From positions 11,241,826-11,305,825 of the forward strand of contig OU744453.1 of the NCBI GenBank assembly GCA_916610825.1: a DNA stretch of 64,000 nt, written 5' to 3'. This document shows, one piece after another, positions 27,901 to 40,577 of this stretch. The notes beneath the pieces were generated by a model, which was given only the letters and a program-made list of their open reading frames with translations, was not told the origin of the DNA and ran no database searches. This DNA comes from Haliclystus octoradiatus. Lineage: Eukaryota > Cnidaria > Staurozoa > Stauromedusae > Haliclystidae. Every line of letters begins with the position of its first letter. Positions within the stretch are counted from its first letter, which is position 1. A program made the position numbers and the translations under genes.

Positions 27901-29190
27901 AATTTTCAGACAATGGGTGACTAGACAGCTTGCCAAGTGTCTTGTCGAAAACCAGACAATTTTTAGACAGAAGACGTCTAGACAGCAAACCAGACGTCTA
28001 GACGATAAACCAGAAAGTTTTCAGACAATAGGCGTCTAGACAGGTTTCCAGACGTCTGTACTGAAACCAAGACGTATACAAGAAAAATCAGACAATTTTC
28101 AGACAATAGGCGTCTAGACAGCTTGCCAGACGTCTAGACTGAAAACCAGACAAGTAGAGGAAAAACCATACAATTTTCAGAAAATAAGCGTCTAGACGAA
28201 AAACCAGAAATTTTCAGACCATAGGCGTCTAGACAGCTTGCCAAGTGTCTTGTCAAAAACCAGACAATTTTCAGACAAAAGACGTCTAGACAGAAAACCA
28301 GACGTCTAGACGAAAAACCAGACAATTTTCAGACAATAGGCGTCTAGACAGGTTTCCAGACGTCTTGACTGAAAACAAGAGGTATACAAGGAAAACCAGA
28401 CAATTTTCAGACAATAGGCGTTTAGACAGCATGCCAGACGTCTAGACAGAAAACCAGACGAGTAGAGGAAAAATCATACAATTTTCAGAAAATAAGTGTC
28501 TAGACAGAAAACCAGACGTCTAGACAGAATACCAGACATCTAGACGAAAAACCAGACAATTTTCAGACAAAAGACGTCTAGACAGCTTTCCAGACGTCTA
28601 GACAGAAAACCAGACATCTAGACGAAAAATAGACACTTTTCAGACATAAGACGTCTAGACAGCTTTCCAGACGTCTAGACGAAAAACCAGACAATTTTCA
28701 GACAATAGGCCACTACACAGCTTGCCAGACTTTTAAACAAAAAGCCAGACGTCTAGACGAAAAACCAGACAATTTTCAGGCAATGGGTGTCTAGACAGCT
28801 TGCCAGACGTCTAGACAGAAAACCTGACGTCTAGACAGAAAACTAAGTGTCTAGACGAAAAAGCAGACAATTTTCAGACAATAGGCCACTAGACAGCTTG
28901 CCAGAAGTTTAAACAAAAAACCAGACGTCTACACGAAAAACCAGACAATTTTCAGACCATAGGTGTCTAGACAGCTTGCCAGACGTCTAGACAGAAAACA
29001 AAGTGTCTAGACGAGAAGCTAGACAATTTTCAGACAATAGGTGTCTAGACAGCTCGCCAGACGTCTAGACAGAAAACCAGACGTCTAGACGAAAAACCAG
29101 ACAATTTTCAGACAAAAACGTCTATACAGCTTGCCAGACGTCTATACAGAAAACCAGACGTCTGGACAAAAAGCCAGACATTTTACAGAC
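21041..29190. repeat. 8.15 kb segment, left copy
   Basis: This segment aligns with 29337-40923. The shift is 8,296 bp from the start to about 24.47 kb, then 8,411, then 9,190, then 9,113, and finally 11,733 bp at 28.13-29.19 kb. Shared diagnostic variants include ctgatacc (21334), the gtattgaaaaaaaacc form, gtattgaggg near 26.09 kb, gactcttttcag and gacagcatgcc (28430). This copy lacks the extra tandem duplications found in the right copy and is probably nearer the ancestral arrangement. Confidence 0.8.
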
Positions 29191-29336
29191 AATAGGTGTC
29201 TAGACAGCTTGCCAGACGTCTAGACAGAAAACCAAGTGTCTAGACGAGAAGCTAGACAATTTTCAGACAATAGGTGTCTAGACAGCTCGCCAGACGTCTA
29301 GACAGAAAACCTGACGTCTAGACAGAAAACTAAGTG
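29191..29336. repeat. 146 bp mosaic spacer between the two 8 kb copies
   Basis: Here acattttacagac is joined to aataggtgtc, then a ctcgcc monomer, then the aacctgacgtc and aactaag monomers, then a gaaaaaccagaaattttc monomer. Each piece is known from elsewhere in domain A, but the order occurs only here. It is built entirely of array monomers and looks like stacked exchange junctions. Confidence 0.65.
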
Positions 29337-32300
29337 TCTAGACGAAAAACCAGAAATTTTCAGACAATGGGCGACTAGACAGCTTGCCAAGTGTCTTGTC
29401 GAAAACCAGACAATTTTCAGACAAAAGACGTCTAGACAGAAAACCAGACGTCTGGAGGAAAAGCCAGACATTTTTCTGACAATAGGCGTCTAGACAGCTT
29501 GCCAAGTGTCTTGTCGAAAACCAGACAATTTTTAGACAAAAGACGTCTAGACAGCAAACCAGACGTCTAGACGATAAACCAGACAGTTTTCAGACAATAG
29601 GCATCTAGACAGGTTTCCAGACGTCTATACTGATACCAAGACGTATACAAGAAAAATCAGACAATTTTCAGACAATAGGCGTCTAGACAGCTTGCCAGAC
29701 GTCTAGACTGAAAACCAGACAAGTAGAGGAAAAATCATACAATTTTCAGAAAATAAGTGTCTAGACGAAAAACCAGAAATTTTCAGACCATAGGCGTCTA
29801 GACAGCTTACCAAGTGTCTTGTCAAAAACCAGACAATTTTCAGACAAAAGACGTCTAGACAGAAAACCAGACGTCTAGACGAAAAACCAGGCAAGTTTCA
29901 GACAATAGGCGTCTAGACAGGTTTCCAGACGTCTTGACTGAAAACAAGAGGTATACAAGGAAAACCAGACAATTTTCAGACAATAGGCGTCTAGACAGCT
30001 TGCCAGACAACTAGACAGAAAACCAGACGAGTAGAGGAAAAATCATACAATTTTCAGAAAATAAGTGTCTAGACAGAAAACCAGACGTCTAGACAGAAAA
30101 CCAGACATCTAGACGAAAAACCAGACAATTTTCAGACAAAAGACGTCTAGACAGCTTTCCAGACGTCTAGACAGAAAACCAGACATCTAGACGAAAAATA
30201 GACACTTTTCAGACATGAGACGTCTAGACAGCTTTCCAGACGTCTAGACGAAAAACCAGACAATTTTCAGACAATAGGCCACTACACAGCTTGCCAGACT
30301 TTTAAACAAAAAGCCAGACGTCTAGACGAAAAACCAGACAATTTTCAGGCAATGGGTGTCTAGACAGCTTGCCAGACGTCTAGACAGAAAACCTGACGTC
30401 TAGACAGAAAACTAAGTGTCTAGACGAGAAACTAGACAATTTTCAGACAATAGGTGTCTAGACAGCTTGCCAGACGTCTACACAGAAAACCAGACGTCTA
30501 GACGAAAAACCAGACAATTTTCAGACGAAAACGTCTAGACAGCTTCCCAGACGTCTAGACAGATAACCAAACGTATTGAAAAAAAACCAAACAATTTTCA
30601 GAAAATAAGCGTCTAAACAGCTTACCAGAAGTCTAGACAGAAAACCAGACGTCTGGACGAAAAGCCAGACATTTTTCAGACAGTAAGTGTCTAGACAGCT
30701 TGCCAGACGTCTAGACAGAAAACCAGACGTCTAGACGAAAAACCAGACGAGTAGAGGAAAAATTATACAATTTTCAGAAAATAAGCGTCCAGACAGAAAA
30801 CCAGACGTCTAGAAAGAAAAGCAGACGTCTAGACGAAAACCAGACAATTCTATGACAATAGGCGTCTAGACAGCTTGCCAAGTGTCTAGACGAAAAAGCA
30901 GACAATTTTCAGACAATAGGCCACTAGACAGCTTGCCAGACGTTTAAACAAAAAACCAGACGTCTAGACAAAAAACCAGACAATTTTCAGACAATAGGTG
31001 TCTAGACAGCTTGCCAGACGTCTAGACAGAAAACCAAGTGTCTAGACGAGAAGCTAGACAATTTTCAGACAATAGGTGTCTAGACAGCTCGCCAGACGTC
31101 TAGACAGAAAACCAGACGTCTAGACGAAAAACCAGACAATTTTCAGACAGAAACGTCTATACAGCTTGCCAGACGTCTATACAGAAAACCAGACGTCTGG
31201 ACAAAAAGCCAGACATTTTACAGACAATAGGCGTCTAGACAGCTTACCAAGTGTCTAGACGATAAGCCAGACGTCTAGACGAAAAACCAGAAATTTTCAG
31301 ACAATGGGCGACTAGACAGCTTGCCAAGTGTCTTGTCGAAAACCAGACAATTTTCAGACAGAAGACGTCTAGACAGCAAACCAGACGTCTAGACGATAAA
31401 CCAGACAGTTTTCAGACAATAGGCATCTAGACAGGTTTCCAGACGTCTATACTGAAACCAAGACGTATACAAGAAAAATCAGACAATTTTCAGACAATAC
31501 GCGTCTAGACAGCTTGCCAGACGTCTAGACAGAAAACCAGACAAGTAGAGGAAAAATCATACAATTTTCAGAAAATAAGCGTCTAGACGAAAAACCAGAA
31601 ATTTTTAGACAATGGGCGACTAGACAGCTTGCCAAGTGTCTTGTCGAAAACCAGACAATTTTCAGACAAAAGACGTCTAGACAGCTTCCCAGACGTCTAG
31701 ACAGATAACCAAACGTATTGAAGGAAAACCAAACAATTTTCAGAAAATAAGCGTCTAAACAGCTTACCAGAAGTCTAGACAGAAAACCAGACGTCTGGAC
31801 GAAAAGCCAGAATTTTCCAGACAATAAGTGTCTAGACAGCTTGCCAGACGTCTAGACAGAAAACCAGACGTCTAGACGAAAAACCAGACGAGTAGAGGAA
31901 AAATTATACAATTTTCAGAAAATAAGCGTCCAGACAGAAAACCAGACGTCTAGAAAGAAAAGCAGACGTCTAGACGAAAACCAGACAATTCTATGACAAT
32001 AGGCGTCTAGACAGCTTGCCAAGTGTCTAGACGAAAAAGCAGACAATTTTCAGACAATAGGTGTCTAGACAGCTTGCCAGACGTTTAAACAAAAAACCAG
32101 ACGTCTAGACGAAAAACCAGACAATTTTCAGACAATAGGTGTCTAGACAGCTTGCCAGACGTCTAGACAGAAAACCAAGTGTCTAAACGAGAAGCTAGAC
32201 AATTTTCAGACAATAGGTGTCTAGACAGCTCGCCAGACGTCTAGACAGAAAACCAGACGTCTAGACGAAAAACCAGACAATTTTCAGACAAAAACGTCTA

Positions 32301-32880
32301 TACAGCTTGCCAGACGTCTATACAGAAAACCAGACGTCTGGACAAAAAGCCAGACATTTTACAGACAATAGGCGTCTAGACAGCTTACCAAGTGTCCAGA
32401 CGATAAGCCAGACGTCTAGACGAAAAACCAGAAATTTTCAGACAATGGGCAACTAGACAGCTTGCCAAGTGTCTTGTCGAAAACCAGACAATTTTCAGAC
32501 AGAAGACGTCTAGACAGAAAACCAGACGTCTGGACGAAAAGCCAGACATTTTTCTGACAATAGGCGTGTAGACAGCTTGCCAAGTGTCTTGTCGAAAACC
32601 AGACAATTTTCAGACAAAAGAAGTCTAGACAGAAAACCAGACGTCTGGACGAAAAGCCAGACATTTTTCTGACAATAGGCGTCTAGACAGCTTGCCAAGT
32701 GTCTTGTCAAAAACCAGACAATTTTCAGACAAAAGACGTCTAGACAGATAACCAGACGTCTAGACGAAAAACCAGACAATTTTCAGACAATAGACGTCTA
32801 TACAGCTTGCCAAGTGTCTTGTCGAAAACCAGACAATTTTCAGACAAAAGACGTCTAGACAGAAAACCAGACGTCTAGAC

Positions 32881-33659
32881 GAAAATCCAGACAATTTTCA
32901 GACAATAGGCGTCTAGACAGGTTTCCAGACGTCTAGACAGAAAACCAGACGTCTGGACGAAAAGCAAGACATTTTTGAGACAATAGGCGTCTAGACAGCT
33001 TGCCAGACGTCTAGACAGAAAACCAGACCAGTGGAGGAAAAATCATACAATTTTCAGAAAATAAGCGTTTAGACAGAAAATCAGACGTCTAGACAGAAAA
33101 CCAGACATCTAGACGAAAAACCAGACATATTTCAGACAAAAGACGTCTAGACAGCTTTCCAGACGTCTAGACAGAAAACCAGACATCTACACGAAAAACC
33201 AGGCAATTTTCAGACAATAGGCCACTGCACAGATTGCCAGACGTATAAACAAAAAACCAGACGTCTAGACGAAAAACCAGACATATTTTAGACAAAAGAC
33301 GTCTAGACAGCTTTCCAGACGTCTAGACAGAAAACCAGACATCTAGACGAAAAACCAGACAATTTTCAGACAATAGGCGTCAAGACAGCTTGCCAGACGT
33401 CTAGACAGAAAACCAAGTGTCTAGACGAGAAGCTAGACAATTTTCAGACAATAGGTGTCTAGACAGCTCGCCAGACGTCTAGACGGAAAACCAGACGTCT
33501 AGACGAAAAACCAGACAATTTTCAGACAAAAACGTCTATACAGCTTGCCAGACGTCTATACAGAAAACCAGACGTCTGGACAAAAAGCCAGACATTTTAC
33601 AGACAATAGGCGTCTAGACAGCTTACCAAGTGTCTAGACGATAAGCCAGACGTCTAGAC
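32881..33659. repeat. 779 bp tandem duplication, first copy
   Basis: The unit runs from gaaaatccagac to the gataagccagac monomer pair. The matching place at 24.47-25.25 kb holds only one copy. Both copies here share gacggaaaacc (33483 and 34262), whereas the single copy at 25.07 kb has gacagaaaacc, so the change came before the duplication. Confidence 0.85.
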
Positions 33660-34438
33660 GAAAATCCAGACAATTTTCAGACAATAGGCGTCTAGACAGG
33701 TTTCCAGACGTCTAGACAGAAAACCAGACGTCTGGACGAAAAGCAAGACATTTTTGAGACAATAGGCGTCTAGACAGCTTGCCAGACGTCTAGACAGAAA
33801 ACCAGACCAGTGGAGGAAAAATCATACAATTTTCAGAAAATAAGCGTTTAGACAGAAAATCAGACGTCTAGACAGAAAACCAGACATCTAGACGAAAAAC
33901 CAGACATATTTCAGACAAAAGACGTCTAGACAGCTTTCCAGACGTCTAGACAGAAAACCAGACATCTACACGAAAAACCAGGCAATTTTCAGACAATAGG
34001 CCACTGCACAGATTGCCAGACGTATAAACAAAAAACCAGACGTCTAGACGAAAAACCAGACATATTTTAGACAAAAGACGTCTAGACAGCTTTCCAGACG
34101 TCTAGACAGAAAACCAGACATCTAGACGAAAAACCAGACAATTTTCAGACAATAGGCGTCAAGACAGCTTGCCAGACGTCTAGACAGAAAACCAAGTGTC
34201 TAGACGAGAAGCTAGACAATTTTCAGACAATAGGTGTCTAGACAGCTCGCCAGACGTCTAGACGGAAAACCAGACGTCTAGACGAAAAACCAGACAATTT
34301 TCAGACAAAAACGTCTATACAGCTTGCCAGACGTCTATACAGAAAACCAGACGTCTGGACAAAAAGCCAGACATTTTACAGACAATAGGCGTCTAGACAG
34401 CTTACCAAGTGTCTAGACGATAAGCCAGACGTCTAGAC
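33660..34438. repeat. 779 bp tandem duplication, second copy
   Basis: This directly follows the first copy and matches it wherever I compared. It exits into gaaaaaccagaaattttc, as the single-copy counterpart does near 25.25 kb. The breakpoint lies in gtctagacgaaaa, common to both parental monomers. Confidence 0.85.
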
Positions 34439-34847
34439 GAAAAACCAGAAATTTTCAGACAATTGGCGACTAGACAGCTTGCCAAGTGTCTTGTCGAAAA
34501 CCAGACAATTTTCAGACAGAAGACGTCTAGACAGCAAACCAGACGTCTAGACGATAAACCAGACAGTTTTCAGACAATAGGCATCTAGACAGGTTTCCAG
34601 ACGTCTATACTGAAACCAAGACGTATACAAGAAAAATCAGACAATTTTCAGACAATAGGCGTCTAGACAGCTTGCCAGACGTCTAGACAGAAAACCAGAC
34701 AAGTAGAAGAAAAATCATACAATTTTCAGAAAATAAGCGTCTAGACGAAAAATCATACAATTTTCAGAAAATAAGTGTCTAGACAGAAAACCAGACGTCT
34801 AGACAGAAAACCAGACATCTAGACGAAAAACCAGACAATTTTCAGAC

Positions 34848-37389
34848 AAAAGACGTCTAGACAGCTTTCCAGACGTCTAGACGAAAAACCAGACAATTTT
34901 CAGACAATAGGCCACTACACAGCTTGCCAGACTTTTAAACAAAAAGCCAGACGTCTAGACGAAAAACCAGACAATTTTCAGGCAATGGGTGTCTAGACAG
35001 CTTGCCAGACGTCTAGACAGAAAACCTGACGTCTAGACAGAAAACTAAGTTTCTAGACGAGAAACTAGACAATTTTCAGACAATAGGTGTTTAGACAGCT
35101 TGCCAGACGTCTACACAGAAAACCAGACGTCTAGACGAAAAACCAGACAATTTTCAGACGAAAACGTCTAGACAGCTTCCCAGACGTCTAGACAGATAAC
35201 CAAACGTATTGAGGGAAAACCAAACAATTTTTAGAAAATAAGCGTCTAAACAGCTTACCAGAAGTCTAGACAGAAAACCAGACGTCTGGACGAAAAGCCA
35301 GACATTTTTCAGACAATAAGAGTCTAGACAGCTTGCCAGACGTCTAGACAGAAAACCAGACGTCTAGACGAAAAACCAGACGAGTAGAGGAAAAATTATA
35401 CAATTTTCAGAAAATAAGCGTCCAGACAGAAAACCAGACGTCTAGAAAGAAAAGCAGACGTCTAGACGAAAACCAGACAATTCTATGACAATAGGCGTCT
35501 AGACAGCTTGCCAAGTGTCTAGACGAAAAAGCAGACAATTTTCGGACAATAGGCAACTAGACAGCTTGCCAGACGTTTAAACAAAAAACCAGACGTCTAG
35601 ACGAAAAACCAGACAATTTTCAGACAATAGGTGTCTAGACAGCTTGCCAGACGTCTAGACAGAAAACCAAGTGTCTAGACGAGAAGCTAGACAATTTTCA
35701 GACAATAGGTGTCTAGACAGCTCGCCAGACGTCTAGACAGAAAACCAGACGTCTAGACGAAAAATCATACAATTTTCAGAAAATAAGTGTCTAGACAGAA
35801 AACCAGACGTCTAGACAGAAAACCAGACATCTAGACGAAAAACCAGACAATTTTCAGACAAAAGACGTCTAGACAGCTTTCCAGACGTCTAGACAGAAAA
35901 CCAGACATCTAGACGAAAAATAGACTCTTTTCAGACATAAGACGTCTAGACAGATTTCCAGATGTCTAGACGAAAAACCAGACAATTTTCAGACAATAGG
36001 CCACTACACAGCTTGCCAGACTTTTAAACAAAAAGCCAGACGTCTAGACGAAAAACCAGACAATTTTCAGGCAATGGGTGTCTAGACAGCTTGCCAGACG
36101 TCTAGACAGAAAACCTGACGTCTAGACAGAAAACTAAGTGTCTAGACGAGAAACTAGACAATTTTCAGACAATAGGTGTTTAGACAGCTTGCCAGACGTC
36201 TACACAGAAAACCAGATGTCTAGACGAAAAACCAGACAATTTTCAGACGAAAATGTCTAGACAGCTTCCCAGACGTCTAGACAGATAACCAAACGTATTG
36301 AAGGAAAACCAAACAATTTTCAGAAAATAAGCGTCTAAACAGCTTACCAGAAGTCTAGACAGAAAACCAGACGTCTGGACGAAAAGCCAGACAATTTTCA
36401 GACAATAGGCGTCTAGACAGCTTGCCAGACGTCTAGACAGAAAACCAGACGTCTAGACGAAAAACCAGACGAGTAGAGGAAAAATCATACAATTTTCAGA
36501 AAATAAGCGTCCAGACAGAAAACCAGACGTCTAGAAAGAAAAGCAGACGTCTAGACGAAAACCAGACAATTCTATGACAATAGGCGTCTAGACAGCTTGC
36601 CAAGTGTCTAGACGAAAAAGCAGACAATTTTCAGACAATAGGCCACTGGACAGCTTGCCAGACGTTTAAACAAAAAACCAGACGTCTAGACGAAAAACCA
36701 GACAATTTTCAGACAATAGGTGTCTAGACAGCTTGCCAGACGTCTAGACAGAAAACCAAGTGTCTAGACGAGAAGCTAGACAATTTTCAGACAATAGGTG
36801 TCTAGACAGCTCACCAGACGTCTAGACAGAAAACCAGACGTCTAGACAAAAAACCAGACAATTTTCAGACAAAAACGTCTATACAGCTTGCCAGACGTCT
36901 ATACAGAAAACCAGACGTCTGGACAAAAAGCCAGACATTTTTCAGACAATAGGCGTCTAGACAGCTTACCAAGTGTCTAGACGATAAGCCAGACGTCTAG
37001 ACGAAAAACCAGAAATTTTCAGACAATGGGTGACTAGACAGCTTGCCAAGTGTCTTGTCGAAAACCAGACAATTTTTAGACAGAAGACGTCTAGACAGCA
37101 AACCAGACGTCTAGACGATAAACCAGACAGTTTTCAGACAATAGGCATCTAGACAGGTTTCCAGACGTCTATACTGAAACCAAGACGTATACAAGAAAAA
37201 TCAGACAATTTTCAGACAATAGGCGTCTAGACAGCTTGCCAGACGTCTAGACAGAAAACCAGACAAGTAGAGGAAAAACCATACAATTTTCAGAAAATAA
37301 GCGTCTAGACGAAAAACCAGAAATTTTCAGACCATAGGCGTCTAGACAGCTTGCCAAGTGTCTTGTCAAAAACCAGACAATTTTCAGAC
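34848..37389. repeat. Tandem unit 1 of the 2.6 kb pair (2,542 bp)
   Basis: This aligns with 37390-40009 but lacks 77 bp near 34.88 kb (one tetramer with the actcttttcag monomer) and one A present near 38150 in unit 2. The shared private variant cagctcaccagac at 36.81 and 39.43 kb ties the two units together. Confidence 0.8.
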
Positions 37390-40009
37390 AAAAGACGTCT
37401 AGACAGCTTTCCAGACGTCTAGACAGAAAACCAGACATCTAGACGAAAAATAGACTCTTTTCAGACATAAGACGTCTAGACAGCTTTCCAGACGTCTAGA
37501 CGAAAAACCAGACAATTTTCAGACAATAGGCCACTACACAGCTTGCCAGACTTTTAAACAAAAAGCCAGACGTCTAGACGAAAAACCAGACAATTTTCAG
37601 GCAATGGGTGTCTAGACAGCTTGCCAGACGTCTAGACAGAAAACCTGACGTCTAGACAGAAAACTAAGTTTCTAGACGAGAAACTAGACAATTTTCAGAC
37701 AATAGGTGTTTAGACAGCTTGCCAGACGTCTACACAGAAAACCAGACGTCTAGACGAAAAACCAGACAATTTTCAGACGAAAACGTCTAGACAGCTTCCC
37801 AGACGTCTAGACAGATAACCAAACGTATTGAGGGAAAACCAAACAATTTTTAGAAAATAAGCGTCTAAACAGCTTACCAGAAGTCTAGACAGAAAACCAG
37901 ACGTCTGGACGAAAAGCCAGACATTTTTCAGACAATAAGAGTCTAGACAGCTTGCCAGACGTCTAGACAGAAAACCAGACGTCTAGACGAAAAACCAGAC
38001 GAGTAGAGGAAAAATTATACAATTTTCAGAAAATAAGCGTCCAGACAGAAAACCAGACGTCTAGAAAGAAAAGCAGACGTCTAGACGAAAACCAGACAAT
38101 TTTATGACAATAGGCGTCTAGACAGCTTGCCAAGTGTCTAGACGAAAAAAGCAGACAATTTTCGGACAATAGGCCACTAGACAGCTTGCCAGACGTTTAA
38201 ACAAAAAACCAGACGTCTAGACGAAAAACCAGACAATTTTCAGACAATAGGTGTCTAGACAGCTTGCCAGACGTCTAGACAGAAAACCAAGTGTCTAGAC
38301 GAGAAGCTAGACAATTTTCAGACAATAGGTGTCTAGACAGCTCGCCAGACGTCTAGACAGAAAACCAGACGTCTAGACGAAAAATCATACAATTTTCAGA
38401 AAATAAGTGTCTAGACAGAAAACCAGACGTCTAGACAGAAAACCAGACATCTAGACGAAAAACCAGACAATTTTCAGACAAAAGACGTCTAGACAGCTTT
38501 CCAGACGTCTAGACAGAAAACCAGACATCTAGACGAAAAATAGACTCTTTTCAGACATAAGACGTCTAGACAGATTTCCAGACGTCTAGACGAAAAACCA
38601 GACAATTTTCAGACAATAGGCCACTACACAGCTTGCCAGACTTTTAAACAAAAAGCCAGACGTCTAGACGAAAAACCAGACAATTTTCAGGCAATGGGTG
38701 TCTAGACAGCTTGCCAGACGTCTAGACAGAAAACCTGACGTCTAGACAGAAAACTAAGTGTCTAGACGAGAAACTAGACAATTTTCAGACAATAGGTGTT
38801 TAGACAGCTTGCCAGACGTCTACACAGAAAACCAGATGTCTAGACGAAAAACCAGACAATTTTCAGACGAAAATGTCTAGACAGCTTCCCAGACGTCTAG
38901 ACAGATAACCAAACGTATTGAAGGAAAACCAAACAATTTTCAGAAAATAAGCGTCTAAACAGCTTACCAGAAGTCTAGACAGAAAACCAGACGTCTGGAC
39001 GAAAAGCCAGACATTTTTCAGACAATAAGTGTCTAGACAGCTTGCCAGACGTCTAGACAGAAAACCAGACGTCTAGACGAAAAACCAGACGAGTAGAGGA
39101 AAAATCATACAATTTTCAGAAAATAAGCGTCCAGACAGAAAACCAGACGTCTAGAAAGAAAAGCAGACGTCTAGACGAAAACCAGACAATTCTATGACAA
39201 TAGGCGTCTAGACAGCTTGCCAAGTGTCTAGACGAAAAAGCAGACAATTTTCAGACAATAGGCCACTGGACAGCTTGCCAGACGTTTAAACAAAAAACCA
39301 GACGTCTAGACGAAAAACCAGACAATTTTCAGACAATAGGTGTCTAGACAGCTTGCCAGACGTCTAGACAGAAAACCAAGTGTCTAGACGAGAAGCTAGA
39401 CAATTTTCAGACAATAGGTGTCTAGACAGCTCACCAGACGTCTAGACAGAAAACCAGACGTCTAGACAAAAAACCAGACAATTTTCAGACAAAAACGTCT
39501 ATACAGCTTGCCAGACGTCTATACAGAAAACCAGACGTCTGGACAAAAAGCCAGACATTTTTCAGACAATAGGCGTCTAGACAGCTTACCAAGTGTCTAG
39601 ACGATAAGCCAGACGTCTAGACGAAAAACCAGAAATTTTCAGACAATGGGTGACTAGACAGCTTGCCAAGTGTCTTGTCGAAAACCAGACAATTTTCAGA
39701 CAGAAGACGTCTAGACAGCAAACCAGACGTCTAGACGATAAACCAGAAAGTTTTCAGACAATAGGCGTCTAGACAGGTTTCCAGACGTCTGTACTGAAAC
39801 CAAGACGTATACAAGAAAAATCAGACAATTTTCAGACAATAGGCGTCTAGACAGCTTGCCAGACGTCTAGACTGAAAACCAGACAAGTAGAGGAAAAACC
39901 ATACAATTTTCAGAAAATAAGCGTCTAGACGAAAAACCAGAAATTTTCAGACCATAGGCGTCTAGACAGCTTGCCAAGTGTCTTGTCAAAAACCAGACAA
40001 TTTTCAGAC
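37390..40009. repeat. Tandem unit 2 of the 2.6 kb pair (2,620 bp)
   Basis: The unit begins at an exchange point in gacaaaagacgtctagacag, where the reading jumps back to the equivalent of 25.65 kb. It retains the 77 bp that unit 1 lost and carries a one-base A insertion (gaaaaaagcag) near 38150. Beyond 40010 the ancestral flank resumes, as at 28.29 kb. Confidence 0.8.
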
Positions 40010-40577
40010 AAAAGACGTCTAGACAGAAAACCAGACGTCTAGACGAAAAACCAGACAATTTTCAGACAATAGGCGTCTAGACAGGTTTCCAGACGTCTTG
40101 ACTGAAAACAAGAGGTATACAAGGAAAACCAGACAATTTTCAGACAATAGGCGTTTAGACAGCATGCCAGACGTCTAGACAGAAAACCAGACGAGTAGAG
40201 GAAAAATCATACAATTTTCAGAAAATAAGTGTCTAGACAGAAAACCAGACGTCTAGACAGAAAACCAGACATCTAGACGAAAAACCAGACAATTTTCAGA
40301 CAAAAGACGTCTAGACAGCTTTCCAGACGTCTAGACAGAAAACCAGACATCTAAACGAAAAATAGACACTTTTCAGACATAAGACGTCTAGACAGCTTTC
40401 CAGACGTCTAGACGAAAAACCAGACAATTTTCAGACAATAGGCCACTACACAGCTTGCCAGACTTTTAAACAAAAAACCAGACGTCTAGACGAAAAACCA
40501 GACAATTTTCAGGCAATGGGTGTCTAGACAGCTTGCCAGACGTCTAGACAGAAAACCTGACGTCTAGACAGAAAACT

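Noticed and set aside
31525..31824. 99-codon open frame on the minus strand, the longest in the window, and dozens of similar 60-96 codon frames
   Set aside because: All read the satellite. The 78 bp tetramer is 26 codons, so runs of tetramers stay open and give the periodic peptide SRRLASCLDAYCLKIVW. Frames end where 58 bp trimers or TAG in the palindrome intervene, no codon-level conservation is visible, and the frames are cut at random by block indels.
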